Source of the DNA: Porticoccaceae bacterium UBA1989
GTDB taxonomy: Bacteria > Pseudomonadota > Gammaproteobacteria > Pseudomonadales > Porticoccaceae
Direction: 5' to 3'
DNA: 6,597 nt
Assembly: GCA_002335945.1 (NCBI GenBank)
Contig: DDDD01000052.1
Span: 1-6,597, forward strand
Positions within the stretch are counted from its first letter, which is position 1. Each line of letters opens with the position of its first letter. Of the stretch, positions 1-5,886 are shown one piece after another. Under the pieces are notes generated by a model. It had not been told where the DNA came from. It saw only the letters and a list, made by a program, of their open reading frames with translations, and made no database searches. The translations under genes and the position numbers were made by a program.

Positions 1-543
1 ATGGGCGCGGAGCATTTCCGTATCGGTAAACCCCGGACATACACAGGCCGTGTGCACGCCCGTACCCGCCAAATCCTGGCAGGTAGAGCGCATTGCCCCG
101 ACCACGGCATGCTTGGATACTACATAAGAGAAGGCATTGGGTACGGCCTTTTCACTCAGCGTAGACCCCACATAAATAATGGATGATCCCGCCTTCATGC
201 GGGGCAACAACAGCTGATTGAGTTGTACTGGCGCGATAACGCTAAGTTGCATCACGTCCTGTAGGGATTTCACAGAAACGGTATTCAGGCTGTCTTTATG
301 GAGGAGGGCTGCACAGTGGATCACAGCGATCTGTTCGCAACCATCCGTAAATGACAAGATTTGCTCGCTACAAGCTGACAGCCAGTTGGGATCAGATAGG
401 TCGGTGACAATCTGGAAAATGCCTTCCTGCGACGGTGCCGTTCGTGAAAGATTGATGACTTTATAGCCTTGCTGGAGAAAATGACGAGCGGTTGCGTAGC
501 CAATACCTCTGCTCGCGCCGGTTATGATCAAAGCTCGTTGCAT
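1..543 (-). CDS. Short-chain dehydrogenase/reductase (SDR), C-terminus cut by window edge
   Basis: An NAD(P)-dependent oxidoreductase of the classical SDR family, cytosolic, expected to interconvert an alcohol and a ketone; the substrate is unknown. The 181 codons visible run without a stop from an ATG at 543-541 off the left edge. Near the N-terminus is the Rossmann motif TGASRGIG (residues 8-15); HCAA (77-80) occupies the usual NNAG position; the catalytic residues are Ser127 (in YVGST), Tyr140 and Lys144 (YVVSK), followed by the PG turn at 170-171. Classical SDRs have about 250 residues, so roughly 60-70 are missing. The Asn that usually completes the Asn-Ser-Tyr-Lys tetrad appears to be Ser101 by eye alignment. 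A ribosome binding site, AAAAGGGG (561-554), lies 10 bases before the ATG. It is the third leftward gene after the reductase and ferredoxin, with a 148-base gap in which I see no clear terminator. Family very sure, substrate unknown. Confidence 0.93.
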   Translation of the reverse strand, partial: MQRALIITGASRGIGYATARHFLQQGYKVINLSRTAPSQEGIFQIVTDLSDPNWLSACSEQILSFTDGCEQIAVIHCAALLHKDSLNTVSVKSLQDVMQLSVIAPVQLNQLLLPRMKAGSSIIYVGSTLSEKAVPNAFSYVVSKHAVVGAMRSTCQDLAGTGVHTACVCPGFTDTEMLRAH

Positions 544-691
544 TGAGTATTATCCCCTTTTAAACCTGTTACTGAGCCTCTCGCTGGAACCCAACTGCCC
601 TGGCCCTGATGATACCTCAATTATGATTTTGTGGTAGCCGTTAGTTAAGGATTCAAACGCTTATGAGTTCTTCTCTCAACACTATTCTTAT

Positions 692-1012
692 TTACGTTTG
701 CGGAGCGACATGAACCACGAGACCATCTTGCTTGTCTGTCAGGTTTACCTGACAGGCCAGTCTACTATTTTCCCGTTTGGTGTCCAGATAGTCGAGCAAC
801 ATGTGTTCGACGTCACTTTTTTCGCCCAGCAGCTGCAATTGCTTGGGGTCGTTAATATAAACGTGGCAGGTGGCGCATGAGCATGCACCACCACACTCGG
901 CGTCAATACCGGGAATTAGATTGTCGGTGGCCACCGTCATTAGATTGCCGCCAACGTCGGTTTGAGTTTCGTATTCGTTTCCGTCAGGATCGATAATGCG
1001 TATTTTAATCAC
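692..1012 (-). CDS. [2Fe-2S] ferredoxin, putidaredoxin/adrenodoxin type
   Basis: A small cytosolic electron carrier of 106 residues, the usual length for this family. The cluster ligands follow the pattern C-X5-C-X2-C-X37-C: Cys40, Cys46, Cys49 and Cys87, in the segments CGGACSCATC and RLACQV. Cys44 is an extra, non-ligand cysteine inside the cluster loop. The motif belongs to the putidaredoxin/adrenodoxin class, which takes electrons from a FAD reductase and delivers them to a cytochrome P450 or sometimes a Rieske oxygenase. The gene for such a reductase lies 75 bases upstream on the same strand, so the two are very likely a matched, co-transcribed pair. The start is GTG at 1012-1010: an in-frame TAA lies three codons upstream, so no earlier start exists, and the protein begins at the expected first beta strand (IKIRIIDPDG). 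The ribosome binding site is weak (AGG, 9 bases upstream). The acceptor is not in the window. Confidence 0.95.
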   Translation of the reverse strand: MIKIRIIDPDGNEYETQTDVGGNLMTVATDNLIPGIDAECGGACSCATCHVYINDPKQLQLLGEKSDVEHMLLDYLDTKRENSRLACQVNLTDKQDGLVVHVAPQT

Positions 1013-1087
1013 TGTTGGTTACCTATGACTTTTGTGGTTGTCTTATTTAGCCTATCGTATTGACTAGGTTGAGCGAATGGCTCGACT

Positions 1088-2281
1088 TCATTGTTGTTTG
1101 AGTGCTTGCTTCGAAATACTTTGGCCTTCGCTCAATAGTTGTTTGGCTTTGATAAAATCTTTTGTCGAATTGATTGCATCCACCGCCAAAAGGCGATCGC
1201 CGGCGAAGTACCAGGCAGAGACTTGTTCATCTTCCATGTTGCCGAGAATGACAATATCGTCGAAACCGGTATTGATGCCCGCAATCTGCAGTTTGAGATC
1301 GTATTGATCCGACCAGAACCAGGGCAGTGCCTGGTACGGTAATTCTTTTCCACATATATAAGCTGCCGCCGATTTGGCTTGCTCTACTGCGTTGGGCACT
1401 GACTCCAGGCGAATGCGGGTGTTGGTGAAGTGGCAAGGGAAGTTAGTGCAGTCACCAATGGCGAATATGTCGGGGTCGTTGGTCCGACCGAATTCATCGA
1501 TATTTATCCCGTTATCTACGTTTAAACCGGCATCAGTGGCCAGTGCGGTGTTTGGGCGGACGCCAACGCCAATGACAACCATGTCGGCGGGATAGGATTC
1601 GCCATTACTGCATTTTACGGCTTCGACCCTATGTCGGCCGACAAACTCAATGGCTTGGGCATTGGTAACGATATTAACGCCACGCGTCACATGAGCTTTG
1701 GTGTAAAAAGCAGAAATTTCCGGTGAAGTGACACGTTGTAAAACCCGCTCCATCCCTTCCAGAACGGTGACGACCATTCCTGCTTTGCACAAAGCAGCAG
1801 CCGTTTCGAGTCCGATGTAGCCTCCGCCCACCACGACTGCGGATTTTCCTTCTTTAATATAGGGCATCAGTGATTGGGTGTCGTCGTAGTTGCGCAAGTA
1901 GCCGATACCCTCGAGCTGTTCTCCGGGAAGATTCAATACTATCGGGTCCGCGCCGGTAGCGATTACAAGTTTGCTATAGGAAATAGTTTCGCCACTGTCG
2001 AGGGTGACCTGACTGCATTCGCGCGAGATACTTTTTACCCGCGCGCCAAGCTTCAGTTGAATATTGTGCTTGCCGTAGAAACTCTGCTGTCTCAGTAGGG
2101 TTTTGTCGAAGCTGATTTGTTGGGTTAGCAGGGTTTTTGATAGAGGAGGACGATTATAGGGTAAGTGGGGCTCTGCGCCTACGATCACTATGTCGCCGGA
2201 ATAGCCCGCCTGGCGTAAGGACGTTGCCAGTTGTACAGATGCGTGACTGGCGCCAATTGCAACAATGGGAGAGGGGGCCAT
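1088..2281 (-). CDS. FAD-dependent NAD(P)H:ferredoxin reductase (putidaredoxin/rubredoxin reductase family)
   Basis: A flavoprotein of 397 residues, normal for the family, that passes electrons from NAD(P)H through FAD to a small iron-sulfur protein, almost certainly the ferredoxin encoded just downstream. Domains in order: N-terminal FAD-binding Rossmann motif IGASHASVQLA (9-19); the conserved PYNRPPLSK (41-49); the ATG motif in VIATGADP (106-113); the dinucleotide-binding motif VVVGGGYIGLE (149-159), with an acidic Glu175 ending the second strand, which favours NADH over NADPH; the second FAD motif IFAIGDC (272-278); and the C-terminal reductase domain from about 316, with PWFWSDQYDLKLQIAG (320-335). 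The first glycine motif is GASHAS rather than GxGxxG. The start is an ATG with AAGGA (2295-2291) 9 bases upstream. It is the first gene of the leftward operon. The redox partner of the chain, a P450 or Rieske oxygenase, must lie elsewhere. Confidence 0.95.
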   Translation of the reverse strand: MAPSPIVAIGASHASVQLATSLRQAGYSGDIVIVGAEPHLPYNRPPLSKTLLTQQISFDKTLLRQQSFYGKHNIQLKLGARVKSISRECSQVTLDSGETISYSKLVIATGADPIVLNLPGEQLEGIGYLRNYDDTQSLMPYIKEGKSAVVVGGGYIGLETAAALCKAGMVVTVLEGMERVLQRVTSPEISAFYTKAHVTRGVNIVTNAQAIEFVGRHRVEAVKCSNGESYPADMVVIGVGVRPNTALATDAGLNVDNGINIDEFGRTNDPDIFAIGDCTNFPCHFTNTRIRLESVPNAVEQAKSAAAYICGKELPYQALPWFWSDQYDLKLQIAGINTGFDDIVILGNMEDEQVSAWYFAGDRLLAVDAINSTKDFIKAKQLLSEGQSISKQALKQQ

Positions 2282-2300
2282 ACTCGTGTTTCCTTATTTG

Positions 2301-2324
2301 TTTCCCGTGTTGGGGTATGGGAAA
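2301..2324. repeat. Inverted repeat TTTCCC-N12-GGGAAA ahead of the reductase gene
   Basis: TTTCCC at 2301-2306 and GGGAAA at 2319-2324 form perfect 6-base arms 12 bases apart. The element lies immediately upstream of the reductase ribosome binding site (2295-2291), downstream of the candidate promoter. It could be an operator for a dimeric regulator or a hairpin in the 5' leader of the leftward mRNA. No regulator gene is in the window, and a 6-base arm pair can arise by chance. Confidence 0.35.
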
Positions 2325-2371
2325 TAGAGGGTTCTGGTGGATTCATGTTGTACACACGACCGATGTCTTTT

Positions 2372-2400
2372 ACTTTACATGTCTGACAATCTAAATTCAA
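2372..2400 (-). promoter_or_regulatory. Candidate sigma70-type promoter for the reductase-ferredoxin-SDR operon
   Basis: Read on the minus strand, TTGAAT (2400-2395) matches four of six bases of the -35 consensus and TAAAGT (2377-2372) four of six of the -10 consensus, with the ideal 17-base spacer. The start of transcription would be about 80-90 bases before the reductase ATG. The spacer holds a 9-base palindrome, TGTCAGACA (2388-2380), where a repressor could block polymerase. The match is modest and was found by eye. Confidence 0.3.
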
Positions 2401-2618
2401 TGCCAATGAGGGTGCTGCTAAAGGTGTTGGACACTAACTGGGCGGAAAATCCGTGAACTTTAGGACCATGATGGAATGCTGGTGCGAGAAACGATACCGT
2501 AGTTTGTAGAAAACAGATACGGAGAAATAAATTGAATGAGCAGGTCTCGCTCGACTACTAGGTAAACCGGCTTGGCTTCTGGTGCAGGGTTATCGCGCTT
2601 GTCACCGGGGTGATCGCA
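2401..2618. other. Intergenic stretch without an intact gene
   Basis: No complete gene is visible on either strand. The same plus-strand frame as the cupin remnant can be followed back from 2619 through stops at 2559-2561 (TAG) and further upstream, and it includes a hydrophobic run just before 2619 (RVIALVTGVIAMALPL). A GGAG at 2521-2524 stands 7 bases before a TTG at 2532, which opens a frame that ends at the TAG after nine codons. This looks like degenerate upstream sequence or the decayed 5' part of the cupin gene; I cannot identify it. Confidence 0.4.
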
Positions 2619-2942
2619 ATGGCGCTGCCACTGGATGCTCCGGAGGCGTACAACTCAGAGCACGCAGATAGAATAGCCTGACTGAACGCCAATCGCGGCG
2701 CTTTCTCGGCATATGTATTTGATGTCGACCCAGGAAAACTGCGTGTTGATGGCCTACCCTATGATGAATATATCCACGTTCTGGAGGGGCACCTGATTCT
2801 AACCCCTGACAATGGGAAAGAGGTCGAATACAAGAAGGGCGATTCACTGATCCTGCCGGAGGGGTACACTGGCTACTGGTATATGCCAGAGAAGTATCGT
2901 GAATTTGTCACTATCAACACCATTCCCCAGTCATCTAACTAA
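2619..2942 (+). pseudogene. Cupin (DUF861/Cupin_3-like) gene interrupted by an in-frame TGA
   Basis: From an ATG at 2619 the frame reads MALPLDAPEAYNSEHADRIA, then meets TGA at 2679-2681, and continues in the same frame for 86 codons to TAA at 2940-2942. The part after the stop has clear single-domain cupin features: a DPGKLRVDGLPYDEYIHVLEG segment (cupin motif 1 region), LTPDNG, KKGDSLILPEGYTGYW (motif 2 with the G-D-x-x-x-x-P-x-G signature) and a closing YREFVTINT strand. This pattern fits the DUF861/Cupin_3 group, small beta-barrel proteins of mostly unknown or EutQ-like role. No ATG, GTG or TTG lies in frame between the TGA and the cupin core, so restart is unlikely and the gene is probably dead, unless the TGA is a sequencing error. 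The true start is uncertain: GTG 2610 is an alternative, and GGGG at 2607-2610 could serve ATG 2619. It lies between the divergent leftward operon and the receptor. Confidence 0.75.
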
Positions 2943-2963
2943 GACTCAGCTAGCCGTGTCATA

Positions 2964-3004
2964 CGGTACCAGTTCGCAGCCGAATAACGGCTTGGATACT
3001 ACCG
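2964..3004 (+). other. Nested inverted repeat after the cupin remnant (possible hairpin)
   Basis: AGCCG (2978-2982) and CGGCT (2988-2992) pair around the 5-base loop AATAA. Outside them CCA (2969-2971) faces TGG (2993-2995) and CGGTA (2964-2968) faces TACCG (3000-3004), with unpaired bulges between. It begins 21 bases after the cupin stop codon. No U-run follows, so it is not a standard intrinsic terminator; it could weakly end or stabilise the cupin transcript. Confidence 0.3.
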
Positions 3005-3076
3005 TCCTAACCGGCCATGCCATAACCGTCATTAACGCTTTTAACCTGATTCTCAGTATGGCCTGCCGATTTTAAG

Positions 3077-3103
3077 TTAACATAGGTGTAAATAATCTAT
3101 AAA
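3077..3103 (+). promoter_or_regulatory. Candidate promoter for the TonB-dependent receptor gene
   Basis: TTAACA (3077-3082) matches five of six -35 bases and TATAAA (3098-3103) five of six -10 bases. The spacer is only 15 bases, shorter than optimal, as in some promoters that need an activator. The first tandem box (3084-3096) fills the spacer and the palindrome overlaps the -10, so binding there would affect initiation directly. The region is very AT-rich and other -10-like hexamers exist (for example TATATT at 3131-3136), so the assignment is tentative. Confidence 0.3.
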
Positions 3104-3130
3104 TTTATGTAGACAGAGGTGTAAAATAAT
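3084..3130 (+). repeat. Tandem direct repeat AGGTGTAAATAAT flanking a palindrome, upstream of the receptor gene
   Basis: AGGTGTAAATAAT (3084-3096) recurs as AGGTGTAAAATAAT (3117-3130), identical but for one extra A. The copies start 33 bases apart, close to three turns of DNA, so proteins bound to both would sit on the same face. Between them lies a perfect 10-base palindrome, ATAAATTTAT (3099-3108). A looser third copy, GTGTGAAAA, starts at 3145, 26 bases after the second GTGT. The setting, just before a TonB-dependent receptor gene, suggests a regulator-binding array; the sequence does not resemble a Fur box that I recognise. Confidence 0.55.
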
Positions 3131-3181
3131 TATATTCTCAAAAAGTGTGAAAAGCTACAAACTAGGTTGCTTGAACTTACT

Positions 3182-3199
3182 AAGGGGAGTAATGAATTG
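3182..3199 (+). promoter_or_regulatory. Ribosome binding site and TTG start of the receptor gene
   Basis: AAGGGGAG (3182-3189) lies 7 bases before TTG at 3197-3199, the ideal spacing. The first in-frame ATG lies 11 codons into the signal peptide, and the longer frame that begins at another TTG (3167) has no ribosome binding site and would put charged residues before the signal peptide. An out-of-frame ATG AAT TGA (3192-3200) overlaps the start, so a ribosome starting there would stop after two codons across the TTG. Confidence 0.6.
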
Positions 3200-5497
3200 A
3201 AAACTATACAAAAAAACCTGATTGCCATGGCCATAGCGGGGGTGCTCACACCCTTAACGGCCCATGCTCAAATTGATGAAATTGTTGTTACAGCCGAGAA
3301 GCGAGAGCAGAGTGTCCAGGATGTTCCTATCGCGATTAGCGTCTTTAACGCTGAATCACTTAAGGAACAGGGGTTAACTTCGCTCGAAGACGTCGCAAGT
3401 GTTGTTCCCGGCGTCGAATTGTTTGACGCACGTGGAGCTGGTGCGCCTACCTGGGTCATTCGGGGTGCTGGTTTAGAGGACTTTAATGCTAACAATACGC
3501 CAGTTGCTGCCGTCTATTACGATGAAGTCTATATGACCTCTAATGCCCTAGGCGGTATTGGGTTGTTTGATATTGACCGCGTCGAGGTTCTGAAAGGTCC
3601 TCAAGGCGGCCTTTATGGACGAAATGCTACCGGTGGTGCTGTACGGGTATTGTCTACTCGACCCAATTTAACTGAATTTGATGGCTATACCCAGGCGTCA
3701 TATGGCAGCTGGGGCAGATATGGTATAGAGGGTGCAATCGGTGGGCCTATTATAGAAGATAAATTAGCGTTTCGTGTTGCAGTGACTACAGACCAGGGAG
3801 GGGGCTGGCAGGATTCGTTGGCCACGCCAGGAGATGATGAACACGGCGATCGTGATTCTCAGGTATTTAGGGGGCAATTATTGTATACACCAACAGAAGA
3901 TCTGGAAATTTTGTTTAAGGTTGATGCTGGCGAGGATAAATCTGAAACAACGCTGGGGCGTGCTACTGGTTTCTACGATGCCGATGGTTCGTTTGGTCCT
4001 TGCGCCGCAATCTTAGCGGGACGGCGGGATGATTCAAGCTGTTTAGGGATGCACAATCTGATAGGAAGTCCGCTGCTACCATCGGATCAAAAGAAGGATG
4101 GCTCAACCGTTTTATCCAATCCTATTAACAAGTTGGACAATGAATGGACTGGCTATAACCTTCAGGTGGATTGGGATCTGGGTTTCGCGAATCTGAAATG
4201 GCTCTCTTCTTATCTTGACTATGATTTTGTACAGTTCTTTGATTATGATGGTACACCTTTAGCATTTGTACAAAGTACTGACGAATTTCCGGATGGGGAG
4301 ACCAATTTTGAGCAATGGTCTCAAGAATTACGGTTGATCTCCACGGGCGAGGGACCGTTAACCTGGATTGTCGGTGCAATGGCGGCGGAAGATACCAACA
4401 AATCATATCAAAGCTTTAGCCTCCAGGGCTTTGTTGATATAGGGTTCACGGATACTATTGCGGGACAGGCCAAATATAAGCAGAAAACAGAAACCTGGGC
4501 CCTTTATGGTCAGTTTGGCTTCGATATTTCTGACAGCCTGAACGTTAACGGGTCGCTTCGCTATACTGATGAAGACAAGGGGATTGACCACCTCACGCAG
4601 CGGTTATACGTTGGCGATACTGATATGACGGTAACTGGATTCGTCGAAGGTTTCCAAACATCTCTTAAAGAGAACTGGTCAGGTCATATTGGTCTAGATT
4701 GGAGAGTAGCCGACAATGCGCTCCTGTATGCTAAGTTTTCCCGCGGCTTTAAATCGGGTGGCTATTTTGCCGCGTTTACTAACGACTATAATACTCTAAA
4801 CCCCTATGTGGAAGAAGTTAACGATGCATACGAGATAGGGTTGAAGTCTAATCCAAGCGAAGAGCTGCAAGTTAATGCCTCTGCGTTCTACTACGACTAT
4901 CAGGACGCTCAAGGAACTGTTACGGTAGAGAGCAATTCCGGTGTTAGTGATGTTCTTACAACCGTCAGTACTGTGGGTGATGCAGAGCATTATGGGGTAG
5001 AATTGGATTTGGCCTGGGCACCATCTCAACTGCCCGGCTTTAGCCTTCAGGTTGCCGCGAGCTGGCTCGATGCGGAAGTTACAGATTCCGATCAAGTAAG
5101 TTATGATCTGGACGGGGAACTTGTCTCTCTTGAAGGTCTCGTTAGAAGCTATTCTCCAAAGTACAGTTATTCAGTTAATATCCGTCAGGAAGCAAACATC
5201 ACTGATGCCCTGTTGGGAAGTGTTTCAGCCGCGTATAGCTGGCGCGACGATCCCATATCTCGGTCAATGCAAGTCTCTGATAAAGATTGTGCGGTGTACT
5301 GCCAAGATTCCTACGGCCATTTAAACCTCCGCATTGCGTTAGCGCATCTTAATCAAGGATGGGAAGTTGCCCTCCTGGGTGAGAATGTGACTGATGAGAC
5401 CTACATCACTATTGCGACAGGTGATGATGGGGGAAATTACATGGATATGCCTGCACGGCCCGCCAGCTGGTCGGTACAGCTTCAGTATGATTTCTAA
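3197..5497 (+). CDS. TonB-dependent outer-membrane receptor
   Basis: An outer-membrane beta-barrel transporter that takes up a ligand (siderophore, vitamin, sugar or a hydrophobic substrate) with energy from TonB-ExbB-ExbD. Residue numbers start at the TTG. A signal peptide covers 1-24 (basic start KTIQK, hydrophobic core, cleavage after TAHA). The TonB box is DEIVVTAEK (27-35). The plug domain follows to about residue 155, with PGVELFDARGAGAPTWVIRG (71-90) and KGPQGGLYGRNATGGAVR (133-150), where GG replaces the common GT. The barrel fills the rest and ends in VQLQYDF, with the terminal Phe needed for outer-membrane insertion. The 766 codons are a normal length. Two cysteine pairs (269/282 and 698/702) may form disulfides in outer loops. 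There is no N-terminal signalling (STN) domain, so no direct sigma/anti-sigma control is implied. This style is common in marine gammaproteobacteria and sphingomonads, where many copies serve organic substrates. The ligand cannot be read from the sequence. Confidence 0.96.
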   Translation: MKTIQKNLIAMAIAGVLTPLTAHAQIDEIVVTAEKREQSVQDVPIAISVFNAESLKEQGLTSLEDVASVVPGVELFDARGAGAPTWVIRGAGLEDFNANNTPVAAVYYDEVYMTSNALGGIGLFDIDRVEVLKGPQGGLYGRNATGGAVRVLSTRPNLTEFDGYTQASYGSWGRYGIEGAIGGPIIEDKLAFRVAVTTDQGGGWQDSLATPGDDEHGDRDSQVFRGQLLYTPTEDLEILFKVDAGEDKSETTLGRATGFYDADGSFGPCAAILAGRRDDSSCLGMHNLIGSPLLPSDQKKDGSTVLSNPINKLDNEWTGYNLQVDWDLGFANLKWLSSYLDYDFVQFFDYDGTPLAFVQSTDEFPDGETNFEQWSQELRLISTGEGPLTWIVGAMAAEDTNKSYQSFSLQGFVDIGFTDTIAGQAKYKQKTETWALYGQFGFDISDSLNVNGSLRYTDEDKGIDHLTQRLYVGDTDMTVTGFVEGFQTSLKENWSGHIGLDWRVADNALLYAKFSRGFKSGGYFAAFTNDYNTLNPYVEEVNDAYEIGLKSNPSEELQVNASAFYYDYQDAQGTVTVESNSGVSDVLTTVSTVGDAEHYGVELDLAWAPSQLPGFSLQVAASWLDAEVTDSDQVSYDLDGELVSLEGLVRSYSPKYSYSVNIRQEANITDALLGSVSAAYSWRDDPISRSMQVSDKDCAVYCQDSYGHLNLRIALAHLNQGWEVALLGENVTDETYITIATGDDGGNYMDMPARPASWSVQLQYDF

Positions 5498-5513
5498 GAA
5501 GTCATCATTCTCT

Positions 5514-5550
5514 TCCGGAACTAGCACTCGGTGCTGGTTCCGGATTTTTT
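5514..5550 (+). terminator. Strong intrinsic terminator after the receptor gene
   Basis: TCCGGAAC-T-AGCAC (5514-5527) pairs with GTGCT-G-GTTCCGGA (5531-5544) as a 14-pair stem with one G-U wobble and a 3-base TCG loop, followed by six T's (5545-5550) and more T-rich sequence. It lies 16 bases after the receptor stop codon, so the receptor is probably transcribed alone and is not in an operon with the PQQ-type gene. Confidence 0.93.
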
Positions 5551-5643
5551 ATTTTGCTTACCCATTTTTAGCGGAAGCCTATACCATACGCACCAATAGG
5601 TCTGATTCTATCGTCGTTACTTTTATTTTCAGGAGAAAATGTA

Positions 5644-5790
5644 ATGAGCTAGGATACTTCATCAGCATTGCCTAAAATTACACCCATTGCCATAGAGAAG
5701 AGCTTTTTAGGCACCTGGGATATGACGAAGCATTTTCGTGAAATGGTTGTTGTTGAAACCAAAGCCATGATGAAAGCGGAAGATTTATAG
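5644..5790 (+). pseudogene. Aborted small reading frame with a good ribosome binding site (unrecognised)
   Basis: AGGAG (5631-5635) lies 8 bases before ATG at 5644, but the frame reads ATG AGC TAG and so stops at codon 3 (5650-5652). The same frame then stays open for 45 codons to TAG at 5788-5790: its start is DTSSALPKITPIAIEK and its middle contains FLGTWDMTKHFREM. A second ATG at 5639 is followed at once by TAA. The context (ribosome binding site, then protein-like sequence) looks like the 5' end of a gene killed by a nonsense mutation and truncated, but I do not recognise the family. It could also be a short leader, a chance frame or an assembly error. Confidence 0.4.
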
Positions 5791-5821
5791 CTTGCTGTTT
5801 TCACCATATTTAGCCTCTACC

Positions 5822-5851
5822 CTAGATCGTGTGGCTAGATAAATAGTCTAG
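5822..5851. repeat. CTAGAT direct repeat and CTAGA/TCTAG inverted repeat before the PQQ-type gene
   Basis: CTAGAT occurs at 5822-5827 and 5835-5840, 13 bases apart, and CTAGA (5835-5839) is inverted as TCTAG (5847-5851) after 7 bases. Three copies of a CTAG core in 30 bases, 36 bases before the next start codon, could be an operator or promoter-proximal site. CTAG is generally rare in enterobacterial genomes, but the host is not known here. Evidence is by eye only. Confidence 0.3.
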
Positions 5852-5886
5852 TTTTGCCGCTGCGGCGGATACTCCGGGAGACCTCG

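Noticed and set aside
544..691. Possible terminator or promoter between ferredoxin and SDR
   Set aside because: Only a 4-base arm pair (TGAG/CTCA) and no U-run or convincing -35/-10 pair were seen on the minus strand.
1071..1083. GAGC-N5-GCTC hairpin between reductase and ferredoxin
   Set aside because: A 4-base stem without a T-run is too weak to call; the genes look co-transcribed.
2137..2406. Open frames on both strands over the start of the reductase and its upstream region
   Set aside because: They overlap the clearly coding reductase N-terminus, have no recognisable domain and no good ribosome binding site.
2602..2847. Minus-strand open frame of 81 codons opposite the cupin remnant
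   Set aside because: It is antisense to a recognisable cupin frame, rich in Arg/Pro/His as expected of a shadow frame, and has no family signature.
3013..3063. GGCCAT / ATGGCC inverted repeat
   Set aside because: Six-base arms separated by 39 bases with no supporting pairing; likely chance.
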